DNA from: Cyclobacteriaceae bacterium
Lineage (GTDB): Bacteria > Bacteroidota > Bacteroidia > Cytophagales > Cyclobacteriaceae
NCBI GenBank assembly: GCA_016787725.1
Contig: JAEUTZ010000021.1
Coordinates: 186,001 to 250,000 of the forward strand
Reading direction: 5' to 3'
DNA: 64,000 nucleotides
In this document: piece after piece, positions 25,818-34,468 of the stretch
Numbering within the stretch: the stretch's first letter is position 1
Layout: every line of letters starts with the position of its first letter
Program-made: the position numbers and the translations under genes
Notes under the pieces: model-generated
The model's database searches: none
What the model saw: only the letters and a program-made list of their open reading frames with translations
Told to the model about the DNA's origin: nothing

Positions 25818-27551
25818 CTAGTCAGCCTGCTTTCTGAAATCAAGATTTTTCACCCGGCCATTGCTGGCCTTCAGCCCATCCACTTTTTTTGCACTATTCC
25901 GCGTAAAGCGCAAGTCGCCCATCCACCAGGCCGTGCTGCTGAATACATCAGCCGCCTTGGGCATGATTTTAAAGTCATCGTGCCGTTGGTGATGTGCCAC
26001 CAGCGTGTCGTTCACTACTTCCAGTTCATAAAATGTTTCTAACTCCGGACTGTAATATTTTCCTTCATACTCGTTCAATTTTACCTGCGCGGCATCAAAA
26101 GGTTCCTTTTTCTCCTCCGGCCGCGATGTTTCTTCTTTCCGGGGTTCTTCGCGATAAAGGTCCGACAAGTAGGCATCGGCAATGGAATAACTCAACCCAC
26201 CGGGACTGAAACTTGCCAGGTTGCTGAAGACGGCTACGGCAAACTTTTGTTCCGGAAAACGAACCAGAAAAGTCCGGTAGCCTGCATCACCACCACCGTG
26301 GGCTGCGGTTTTCAGCCCTTTGTATTTTGAAATGTCCTGTCCAAACGCATAGTTAATGGTGTCCCCTTTATTCAGGATGAATTTTTCTTCCATCATCGCC
26401 ATCACATTGGCGTTGCCTACCTTCATCGTTTCGAAGTTCATGGCCCACTTCAACAGATCTTCGGGTGTGGTAAATAAACTGGTAGCACCGGCATTGGCAT
26501 AACTCAAGACACTTTTCTTATACGTGGTGTCCCTCATGTAATACGAGTACGCGCGGTTTGGTACGAGTCTTTCATGGTCATCGTAAAACAAAGTAGACTT
26601 CATATCCAACGGCTTGAAGACATGTTCCTGCATCCATTCAGGGAAGGGCTTGCCCGAGACACGGCTCACGATCTCGGCCATCAGAGTGTAACCGGTATTG
26701 CAATAGTTAAACTCTTCACCCGGCTGCGCATTCAGTTCGCGTTGTTTGCTGATCAGCCTCAAAATCTGATTGCGGGTAATCACATCGTCCAGCCGCCAGC
26801 CGGCCATCGCCAATAGGTTCCACTGGTCGCGCAGGCCACTGGTATGATGCACCAGGTGGTTGATGGTTATCGGAGTTCCGAAATCGTGGAGCTCGGGCAG
26901 GTATTCGCGGATGTCATCGTGAATGGAAAGTTTTCCTTCCTCGGCCAGTAAAGCAATAGCAAATGCCGTAAACTGTTTACTTACAGAAGCAATGTGAAAG
27001 ATGGTTTGCGGAGTATTGTGGATGTCGTACTCCAGGTTCGCATGACCGAATCCTTTGCTGTACACCAGTTGGTTGTCTTTCATTACCGCTACGGAAGCGC
27101 CCGGTCCATCGGGTGGGATCATGGCCGCAGTGATTTGATCCACCCGTTTTGCAGGATCGGTGGCGATGGGCTCCGCCTGGGTGATCGTGAGTTCATAGGC
27201 ACCTTCATTCTCGCGGAAGGGCTTCACAACAATAGCGTAGAGGCCGGCTTCCTTGGCATTGAAAAAAAAGTAATCATGACCGCGGGCCGACTCATCGTAA
27301 CTGTTCGTTTCTTTTTTATCCGGACCGAGGATGTGCAATTCCACATCCAGGGTGATTTGATTGGCAAAGCCGGTAACAAAGGCATTGGCGGCCAGATTTA
27401 CCCGGAAGGTATCGGCTTCCGTTTTCTTCAGCGAATCTTTTACTGCCAGCCCCAGTGTTAGATCCGAGTTTTCAGGAAGGAGGAGGGTAGAAGGTTGCCG
27501 GCTGCACGAAAAGAGAATAAGGAAGACAAGGAGGACGGAGAGATGTCGCAT
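25818..27551 (-). CDS. Class C beta-lactamase-type serine hydrolase lipoprotein
   Basis: Penicillin-binding-protein-like serine hydrolase, 577 residues, with a lipobox LFSC. Residues about 30-125 form a beta-sandwich pre-peptidase-like domain (DYFFFNAKEAGLYAIVV), and residues 140-490 the beta-lactamase fold with S189-x-x-K192 (SVSK), Y283-C-N285 and H418-G-G. The C-terminal 80 residues after a charged linker (PRKEETSRPEEKKEP) resemble the extra domain found in many Bacteroidota homologues. Such proteins are usually peptidases or esterases and not resistance enzymes. Confidence 0.9.
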   Translation of the reverse strand: MRHLSVLLVFLILFSCSRQPSTLLLPENSDLTLGLAVKDSLKKTEADTFRVNLAANAFVTGFANQITLDVELHILGPDKKETNSYDESARGHDYFFFNAKEAGLYAIVVKPFRENEGAYELTITQAEPIATDPAKRVDQITAAMIPPDGPGASVAVMKDNQLVYSKGFGHANLEYDIHNTPQTIFHIASVSKQFTAFAIALLAEEGKLSIHDDIREYLPELHDFGTPITINHLVHHTSGLRDQWNLLAMAGWRLDDVITRNQILRLISKQRELNAQPGEEFNYCNTGYTLMAEIVSRVSGKPFPEWMQEHVFKPLDMKSTLFYDDHERLVPNRAYSYYMRDTTYKKSVLSYANAGATSLFTTPEDLLKWAMNFETMKVGNANVMAMMEEKFILNKGDTINYAFGQDISKYKGLKTAAHGGGDAGYRTFLVRFPEQKFAVAVFSNLASFSPGGLSYSIADAYLSDLYREEPRKEETSRPEEKKEPFDAAQVKLNEYEGKYYSPELETFYELEVVNDTLVAHHQRHDDFKIMPKAADVFSSTAWWMGDLRFTRNSAKKVDGLKASNGRVKNLDFRKQAD

Positions 27552-27750
27552 ATATTATATGGAGTTTGGTGGCAAGCCAAGATACAAATTTGAGATTTCC
27601 ACCATGCATGCCTGTCCGGACAAGGACAATATGAACGGCCCCATCATGTTAATTGAGATTTTGTTTGCATCCTGGTTCGCAAACCAGGACTGTCTCAGGG
27701 GGTGATTGACTAAGATCCCTTAAAAACCGCCAATATTAGCTGATTTTTAA

Positions 27751-27813
27751 AGTTTATTTGAAATAAACTGCAATTATGAATAAATAGTGTAACTATATAT
27801 ACTGCAATTACGA
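27751..27813 (+). promoter_or_regulatory. Dyad and direct repeats upstream of padR (candidate operator)
   Basis: Three elements lie within 85 bases before padR: a perfect palindrome with arms AGTTTATTT and AAATAAACT at 27751-27769, two direct repeats ACTGCAATTAtGA (27767) and ACTGCAATTAcGA (27801), and an imperfect dyad AGTGTAACTATATATACT (27786-27803). PadR proteins usually repress their own operons by binding AT-rich dyads, so this is a likely autoregulatory site. Confidence 0.5.
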
Positions 27814-27834
27814 TTAATATCCTGTTAAACGCTT

Positions 27835-28176
27835 ATGAAGAAAACCAAACTTGGCGAATTTGAAGAACTGGTACTCCTTACCGTGGCTGCTCTGCAGCAG
27901 GATGCGTATGGAGTGGAAATCAAACGCGAACTGGAATCAAGACTGAAGGATACGCTCAGTGTGGGCTCCATACAGTCTGCGCTGAAACGCATGGAAGACA
28001 AAGGCTTTCTAACCTCCCGTTTTGGCGAGGCCACCCAGAAACGAGGCGGCAAGCGAAAGCGCATCTATGCAACCACCTCACATGGGCGCAACGTGCTTGA
28101 GGAGATGAAAAATCTTCGGGCCGGTCTCTGGAACGCCATCCCTAACCTCGCTTACGAACTGAAAGTACTCGGATGA
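27835..28176 (+). CDS. PadR family transcriptional regulator
   Basis: A 113-residue winged-helix regulator. LGEFEELVLLTVAALQQDAY opens the DNA-binding domain, VGSIQSALKRMEDKGFLTSR is the recognition helix and wing region, and the short C-terminal dimerisation helix is RNVLEEMKNLRAGLW. The stop codon overlaps the start of the permease gene by four bases, so it most likely controls that permease. Confidence 0.92.
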   Translation: MKKTKLGEFEELVLLTVAALQQDAYGVEIKRELESRLKDTLSVGSIQSALKRMEDKGFLTSRFGEATQKRGGKRKRIYATTSHGRNVLEEMKNLRAGLWNAIPNLAYELKVLG

Positions 28177-30773
28177 AGCCGGTGCAACCACCCCGCTGGC
28201 CTTTAAAGTTTCTGCGGTTCTTCCTGAAGCCGGAGTACCTCGAAGAAATTGAAGGTGATATGGAAGAGATTTTCCTGGAGAACACAACGCGCTACTCTGT
28301 GCGCAAGGCAAACCGGATGTATGCCTGGGAGGCAATAAAATTACTCCGCCTCTCCCTGATTAAAAACCTGGCCTTCCTGAATCAATTAAAACACGTTGGT
28401 ATGTTCAGAAATTACTTCAAAGTATCCATCCGCGGCCTGATGAAAAATCCGTTGAGTTCCTTCATCAACATCATCGGCTTGTCGTTCGCCATCGGCATTT
28501 TCGTATTTGCTTACGCCTTTGCCCGCTGGACATTCAGCACCGATCAGTTCCATGAGCATAAGTATGAGGTGTTTCTGGTCACGTTCACGGCCAACCGGGA
28601 CGGAGCGGAGCAGCTGTTTGGCCGCACACCAAGACCGGTGGGCGAATTGTTGAAAGCGGAGTTTCCGCAGATCAGAAACATGTGCCGGGTGGAAGACAGG
28701 CGCGTGATTATGAAGCATGCGGATCATGTATTCCATGAACGCATGCGCTTCACCGATCCTTCCTTTTTGGAAATGTTCACCTTCCCCCTCAAGTGGGGCA
28801 CGGCCACCACACTCACCGATCTCAACAGCATCATCCTGAGCGAGCCCATGGCACAGAAGTATTTCGGAGAAGAAAACCCGATTGGTCAATCCCTCCGCGT
28901 TATTTTTTCCAAAGACAACAGCAAGGAATTTAAAATCACCGGAGTAGCAAAAGAATTTCCAAAGGCACTCACCATTCGCTTCGACTTCCTCATCAATTTT
29001 GAAAACCTCCGCACGGCTGACCTGGATTACAAGTATGATGACTGGACGGCATTCGTAAACGCCACGTTTATTCAGGTCCGGCAGCCTTCCGACATTCCGT
29101 TGATCAGCCAGGCGATGGAAAAGTACAAGGCGCTTCAGAATGAAGCCGTCAAGGAAGATTGGGCGATTTCTTCCTTTGGCTTCGAACCACTGGCAACGCT
29201 GCACGAACGCTCGGAATATATCCGCGATGATATCTCCAGGAGTTCCAGAGACAATTACCTGTCGATCATGTTTCTGGTGGGAATATCAATTTTCCTGCTT
29301 GCCCTGGCCACCTTCAATTACATTAACATTGCCATTGTTACAGCCACCAGGCGGTTGAAGGAGATTGGCGTGCGTAAGTGCATAGGTGCCACACGCAACA
29401 CCGTAACGGTGCAATTCCTGGCGGAGAATGTGGTCATTACCTTTTTTGCGCTTTTTGTTGGGGTAATCTTCGCTTACACCTTTTTCATTCCCGGCTTCGA
29501 GAAACTTTGGAGCTTTAACATGGACTTCAATCTCCTGGATCCGCAACTCTGGATCTTCCTGCCTCTGCTGTTGGTGATGACCAGTGTTGTGTCGGGAATT
29601 TATCCTTCGCTATACATTTCAAAGTTTCAGGTAGTAAACATTTTAAAGGGATCAGTGATGTTTGGGAAAAGGAATCCGCTTACGAAAGTCCTGTTGGGAT
29701 TCCAGCTGGTGATGGCTTGCATTTTTATTACCACCTCCATCATGTTCTCTCAAAATAACAAGTATCTGAGTAACCGGAGCTGGGGCTACAATAAAGCCGA
29801 TGCACTGTTTGCTAAAGTTCCGGATCAGGCTGCCTATGAACAACTGAGTGCGCTGATGGGACAGGAGCCGAATGTGCTTTCCATTGCCGGATCGCGCGAT
29901 CATGTTGGGAAAAGTCATTCAACAACGGTGGTGCATCTTCCCCAGCGCGAATATGAAGTAGACCACCTGGCCATCGATGCAAACTACTTTGCCACGCTGG
30001 AGATCCCGTTGAAGGCAGGCCGTACTTTCAACGATCATGAAGGGAGCGACCGGCAGGCGGTGATCGTGAACGAACTGTTGGTGAAGAACCTGGGTTGGAC
30101 CGATCCGGTTGGCCAGCAATTCCGGATGGACAGCATGTCGTATGAAGTGATTGGTGTGGTGAAGGATTTTCATAACTACAGTTTTTCCACGGTGGTGGCG
30201 CCCACCCTGTTCACCCTGGCTGACAAGAAGGACTTCCGGTACGTAACGCTGAAAGCAAGAGCCGGCACCGAGCTGGATACCTACCGTGCCCTGGAGGCCA
30301 ACTGGGATAAACTCTTTCCGGAGGTTCCCTTTGATGGAAGTCTGCAGGAAGATGTCTGGGGTATTTACTTTGAACAATTGGGCATCTACAAACTGGTGTG
30401 GACGGTATTCGCCAGCATTGCAGTTACCCTGGCAACGCTGGGCTTGTATGGAATGGTTCGGTTAAACATTGAAGGCCGTACAAAAGAATTCAGCATTCGG
30501 AAGGTGATGGGTGCCGGCCTTCAGAATTTAACCTCCAGTGTAACCAAACCGTATGCAATCCTTTTTGCAATAACTTTAGTGATCGGTGCTCCATTGGGGT
30601 TTGCATTTGGAAAGTGGATCATTGAGTTTACCTATCCTTACCACATGCCCATCACCGTCTCAGGGGTTTCACTGGCCGTAGCAATTGTCATCCTTGCGTT
30701 AGCGGCCACGGTGTCCACCCAGATAATAAAAGTATTGAAGGCGAACCCGGTGGAGGGGTTAAAGGTGGAATAG
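28173..30773 (+). CDS. FtsX-type ABC transporter permease with N-terminal prefix domain
   Basis: MacB/FtsX-like permease, 866 residues. Residues 1-75 are the permease prefix domain found when PadR precedes the gene (PPRWPLKFLRFFLKPEYLEE). The permease proper starts near MFRNYFKVSIRGLMKNPLSS. There are two FtsX units, each with a periplasmic MacB-like domain: helices at about 95-115, 365-390, 415-440, 460-480, 510-525 and a last set from 745 to 855, ending with KVLKANPVEGLKVE. No ATPase is encoded nearby. A GGGGT/ACCCC hairpin starts at the stop codon. Confidence 0.92.
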   Translation: MKPVQPPRWPLKFLRFFLKPEYLEEIEGDMEEIFLENTTRYSVRKANRMYAWEAIKLLRLSLIKNLAFLNQLKHVGMFRNYFKVSIRGLMKNPLSSFINIIGLSFAIGIFVFAYAFARWTFSTDQFHEHKYEVFLVTFTANRDGAEQLFGRTPRPVGELLKAEFPQIRNMCRVEDRRVIMKHADHVFHERMRFTDPSFLEMFTFPLKWGTATTLTDLNSIILSEPMAQKYFGEENPIGQSLRVIFSKDNSKEFKITGVAKEFPKALTIRFDFLINFENLRTADLDYKYDDWTAFVNATFIQVRQPSDIPLISQAMEKYKALQNEAVKEDWAISSFGFEPLATLHERSEYIRDDISRSSRDNYLSIMFLVGISIFLLALATFNYINIAIVTATRRLKEIGVRKCIGATRNTVTVQFLAENVVITFFALFVGVIFAYTFFIPGFEKLWSFNMDFNLLDPQLWIFLPLLLVMTSVVSGIYPSLYISKFQVVNILKGSVMFGKRNPLTKVLLGFQLVMACIFITTSIMFSQNNKYLSNRSWGYNKADALFAKVPDQAAYEQLSALMGQEPNVLSIAGSRDHVGKSHSTTVVHLPQREYEVDHLAIDANYFATLEIPLKAGRTFNDHEGSDRQAVIVNELLVKNLGWTDPVGQQFRMDSMSYEVIGVVKDFHNYSFSTVVAPTLFTLADKKDFRYVTLKARAGTELDTYRALEANWDKLFPEVPFDGSLQEDVWGIYFEQLGIYKLVWTVFASIAVTLATLGLYGMVRLNIEGRTKEFSIRKVMGAGLQNLTSSVTKPYAILFAITLVIGAPLGFAFGKWIIEFTYPYHMPITVSGVSLAVAIVILALAATVSTQIIKVLKANPVEGLKVE

Positions 30774-30988
30774 GGGTGGGACCCCAAACCTCATCTTATT
30801 TTTCTTGATTATTCCGGCAACGGAAATCCATCAGTAGTTTACTCTTACGATTTTATTCAGTGTGGGTGGTCGTTATAATACAACATGATGAAGGACCTTT
30901 GGCTTCCTTACCATGATTAAAAAGTAAGACATGACCTCCATTACACTGAGCATGATCAGGACGGAGTAAGCATCAATTTTTATTTCGA

Positions 30989-32725
30989 TTAAATTATTAG
31001 TCTGACGCCACCAAATTCAGATACCTTATACGGAAACTTGTCGCCTGGTGAAGCAATAAACATGAAATTAATTGGGATATTCCATTCCGTACTAAGCTTT
31101 TTAATTAACTCAGGATTGAATGTTCCGGTTAATTGAACAAATTCAATCTTTATTTCCGGGTACGCTCTGTCCAGCACATCCAGGTCTTTCAAGAATGCTT
31201 CTGAAATTGTTTGTCCTTCCTTTAATACAGTCACAATTTTTAATTGGTTGGTAGTTTCATTCTCTTGTACATACATCATCACCTTATTCAACTCTGCAAT
31301 CGAGTTGGCTTTTGAAAAGTAAACGAATTGCTGCCGGCTGAGTCGATTCATGAGCCGGGTAACATGAATTTTGCTAACATGGGCAAGTTCTGTAACGGCA
31401 TCGAAGAAACTATCAATGACAACAAGTGTCATTTTTAACAACTCCTTCCTGTTAAGCAGTAGAAGTATTAACACGATTGAGGGAACAAAATATTGTAGAA
31501 AAACTACCAGGTATTCGGGATGCAATTTAATGTTGCCATAGAGCGCAATCACTACTGCGGCAACGGCAATGGCCACTACAAAAGGAGAAGCATGTACAGG
31601 CCGGGGAAGACTACCTCTTTTCATTTTTAGCAGGAAATTACCGATACCAAAGTAAGTCATAACAGCAAGAAAGCTGATGGTATATACGCCTGCCAATGCT
31701 CCCAACTCGCCTTCAGTGACAAACAAAACCGAGAGACACAGCAGAAAGAAAATGATTAAAATCCGGTAGGCACTCCCTCGTTTATTTTCTTTTAAGGTGA
31801 ATTGCGGAAGTATTCTATCCAGTGCCATGCGTTTAATTAGGCCACCAACCCCAACATACGAAGTTAAAACGGCACCGCTCAGCACCAACACCGCATCAAT
31901 AGAGATAACCGTACTCAACCATTGCCCACCGGTGTTAAACCCTATGTGAGAAAGCAATGCTTCCTGATGTTGCAGCACCTCCTGGTTGGACAGGACAGCA
32001 ATAGCTACCAATGCCATTAGTGGATTGATAATGGTTACCGCCACCCACATATTGCGGAGTGTTTTACGAAAAACGCCAGGTTGTTGCTCTTCCACAAAAT
32101 TGGCCGAACTTTCAAAACCCGAAATACCAAGCATGGCTGCGCTGAAACCAAAGAATACGGCCGAACTCACACTGCCGGTAAGCGGCATCTTAAAATTGGC
32201 GATGGCAACTGCTAACCCATTAACTGTTACAAACCAAACGCCACTCAATATTAGTAACGCCATTGAGGATAGGTGAAAGATAAAGATTACGGTAGCAACC
32301 ATAGCGGATTCGGAAATTCCTGAAATGGTAAGCAGTAAGAAAATAGTAAGCAAAGCAACCGTGGCAATAATCACAGGAAGTGATGGGAGGAGCGTATGCA
32401 TGTAGTGCATGGCTTCCGAAGCCGAAATTACAGCGGTTGCCATATAGGAAAGAATAGTGAGACAGGCGGCTACAGATGCATTACTCTTGCTGGTCGTGTT
32501 TAATAACACATTGTACGCGCCTCCATTTAATGGAAGTGCACCCACCACTTCTCCATAGATTTTTCTAAACAAAAAAAGAACAGCGGCTACAATAAGAAGA
32601 GCCAACCAGGCATATTGTCCTGCATACACTATGGTGAGTGCTGAAACATATAAGCAGGAAGATGTAATATCATTGCCACAAATGGCGGTGGCATGAAGTT
32701 GATTTAATTTTTTGACAGGTGTCAT
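30989..32725 (-). CDS. APC family amino-acid/cation-type transporter
   Basis: A 578-residue secondary transporter with about 12 membrane helices in residues 20-425. GNDITSSCLYVSALT near residue 17 is the unwound helix 1 region of APC transporters, and SGFESSANFVEEQQPGVF corresponds to the helix 6 region. The C-terminal 150 residues are soluble (HVSKIHVTRLMNRLSRQQFV and on) and could be a regulatory domain. It overlaps the preceding MscS gene by four bases, so transport and mechanosensitive release are probably coexpressed. Confidence 0.85.
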   Translation of the reverse strand: MTPVKKLNQLHATAICGNDITSSCLYVSALTIVYAGQYAWLALLIVAAVLFLFRKIYGEVVGALPLNGGAYNVLLNTTSKSNASVAACLTILSYMATAVISASEAMHYMHTLLPSLPVIIATVALLTIFLLLTISGISESAMVATVIFIFHLSSMALLILSGVWFVTVNGLAVAIANFKMPLTGSVSSAVFFGFSAAMLGISGFESSANFVEEQQPGVFRKTLRNMWVAVTIINPLMALVAIAVLSNQEVLQHQEALLSHIGFNTGGQWLSTVISIDAVLVLSGAVLTSYVGVGGLIKRMALDRILPQFTLKENKRGSAYRILIIFFLLCLSVLFVTEGELGALAGVYTISFLAVMTYFGIGNFLLKMKRGSLPRPVHASPFVVAIAVAAVVIALYGNIKLHPEYLVVFLQYFVPSIVLILLLLNRKELLKMTLVVIDSFFDAVTELAHVSKIHVTRLMNRLSRQQFVYFSKANSIAELNKVMMYVQENETTNQLKIVTVLKEGQTISEAFLKDLDVLDRAYPEIKIEFVQLTGTFNPELIKKLSTEWNIPINFMFIASPGDKFPYKVSEFGGVRLII

Positions 32726-33567
32726 AAGGGAAGTTTTGTCTTAATGTGTAAATCTCTTTGAGGAAAAGGAATGGTGATTCCCTGCTCCCGAAAGTGACGA
32801 TCGATGGCAAAGCGTAAGTCGCTTTTAATAAATTCGACATGAAAAATATTGGTAGTCCAAAAATACAAGTCAAAATTAAGAGCACTGTCGCCAAAATCTG
32901 TAAAGCGAACAAAGGGTGCATGATCGACTTGCTGGGTGTCATTGATTATTTGTTCATGTTGTTTAGCACAAGAGAGTAAGATATTTTTTACCTTATCCAC
33001 ATCGCTCCCGTAGGCTACACCTACCTCTACTTTGAAACGCGTACTCTCTGAGTTATGGCTCCAGTTGGTAATTTTTTCGATAATGAATTTATGGTTGGGC
33101 ACTATAATCATGATTCCATCACGTGTAAGTATTTTTGAAGTGCGTAGATTTACAGATAATATCTTTCCTACCATCCCATCCAATTCTATTACATCATTTA
33201 CTTTGATGGTACCTTCTATCAAGATGAAGACTCCTGATACCAAATCCTGGAAAATTTGCTGAAGCCCTAATCCCAAGCCAACCAACAAAGCTGCCGAGCC
33301 GGCAATCAGGATGGTAACGTGAATTCCTACCATTTCAAGGGAGGCCACTGCCACTACCGTCCATGTGATGTATTTAATCAATAAGTAAATCGCTTCCTTT
33401 CTTCCTTCATCAACCCCTTTGCGCTTAAAAATGGCAAACAGAAATCTTTTTAGGAAAAACAAGGCCAATCTGACCGCCATGATTAAAAGGATGATGGAGG
33501 CAGTTGTACCCGTAGTTAATTTATAATTACCCCATTCCAGTATTGTATAGTCTAAAAAAGAATTCAT
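32722..33567 (-). CDS. Mechanosensitive ion channel, MscS family (short)
   Basis: A 281-residue channel. Three membrane helices lie before residue 110. The pore helix is SAALLVGLGLGLQQIFQDLV (TM3), followed by the beta domain with FILIEGTIKVNDVIELDGMV and VPNHKFIIEKITNW. The C-terminal alpha-beta domain ends near IPFPQRDLHIK, characteristic of MscS. It sits between another MscS gene and the APC transporter, with four-base overlaps on both sides. Confidence 0.92.
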   Translation of the reverse strand: MNSFLDYTILEWGNYKLTTGTTASIILLIMAVRLALFFLKRFLFAIFKRKGVDEGRKEAIYLLIKYITWTVVAVASLEMVGIHVTILIAGSAALLVGLGLGLQQIFQDLVSGVFILIEGTIKVNDVIELDGMVGKILSVNLRTSKILTRDGIMIIVPNHKFIIEKITNWSHNSESTRFKVEVGVAYGSDVDKVKNILLSCAKQHEQIINDTQQVDHAPFVRFTDFGDSALNFDLYFWTTNIFHVEFIKSDLRFAIDRHFREQGITIPFPQRDLHIKTKLPL

Positions 33568-34463
33568 GGAGTAGTACTAACTTTTATTGTGGGTAGAGAA
33601 GTGATTTCGAATGTGGCAGAGGCCAACTGTACCCGACCATCGGTTTTCTGCACGGCATGAAGGATGGTTGTGAACAAGTGATCCTTCGTAATTCGCCTGC
33701 GTTTAAAATCAACTACATATCGGATTGTAAATTCAATCCAGTTATCGTTGGCGGTAAGCGTCACGATAGGGTCGGTAGTGGCATTCTCCACTCTGTATTT
33801 TCGTGTCATCTCCGTCCATTTGTAGGCTGCCTCTTCACAGTAGCTCTTCGTTTCATTTACCACAGCGTTTTTGCAAATTTCTCGTGCTAATTCAAAATCA
33901 CTGCCATAGCGCACCGGCACTTTGATTTCATCCCATAGAAATGGAAAATCACTAGAATAGTTAAATACCGGTTCTTTAAAAACAAAACTATTGGCAATGC
34001 GAACAATTCTACCATTGTATAAATCACCCTCTACCCAATTACCCATTTCCATTAAGGTCGTTCGAAGTATACCAATATCTATTACATCGCCTTTGATTCC
34101 ACCCAGTTGTACCCGGTCTCCTGGTTTATAGAAATTCCCAAACAGCAAGGCGAGCCATCCGGCAAAACTGGCAATCACTTCTTGTAAGGCAAATGCGATT
34201 CCTGCCCCTGCAACACCCAATGCTACTGTGAGCCCCCCAAGGCTTGCACTGTATATTATTACGATGCCTATCGAAAAGAATACATAGGTGCTAAAAGTGA
34301 CTGCTTTCTTCGCCTTATAAGAAACATCATTGTCTAAGGAAGACTTTGTTATCTGACTACGAATGATATATGCAATGAACCATACGACAGTGAACCATAC
34401 AACAAGCAGTATGGGCTTGTGCCATAGTGCTGGAATACCCATTTCGTTTAACAGGTGTTGCAT
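33564..34463 (-). CDS. Mechanosensitive ion channel, MscS-like (second type)
   Basis: A 299-residue MscS-like protein with N-terminal helices at about 17-35 and 52-75. The pore-region helix is VALGVAGAGIAFALQEVIAS and the beta domain contains GNFYKPGDRVQLGGIKGDVI and IVRIANSFVF. Its divergence from the other two channel proteins argues for different gating tension or ion choice. It begins 5 bases after the large MscS gene and ends in a four-base overlap with the small one. Confidence 0.9.
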   Translation of the reverse strand: MQHLLNEMGIPALWHKPILLVVWFTVVWFIAYIIRSQITKSSLDNDVSYKAKKAVTFSTYVFFSIGIVIIYSASLGGLTVALGVAGAGIAFALQEVIASFAGWLALLFGNFYKPGDRVQLGGIKGDVIDIGILRTTLMEMGNWVEGDLYNGRIVRIANSFVFKEPVFNYSSDFPFLWDEIKVPVRYGSDFELAREICKNAVVNETKSYCEEAAYKWTEMTRKYRVENATTDPIVTLTANDNWIEFTIRYVVDFKRRRITKDHLFTTILHAVQKTDGRVQLASATFEITSLPTIKVSTTP

Positions 34464-34468
34464 ATACT

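Noticed and set aside
27671-27688. CCTGGTT/AACCAGG hairpin as terminator of the serine hydrolase gene or of another transcript
   Set aside because: It has no T-run on either side and lies upstream, not downstream, of both flanking genes. It is kept only as part of the regulatory region.
28386-29204. 272-codon minus-strand open frame opposite the FtsX permease gene
   Set aside because: Antisense shadow of a well-supported permease; no family resemblance of its own.
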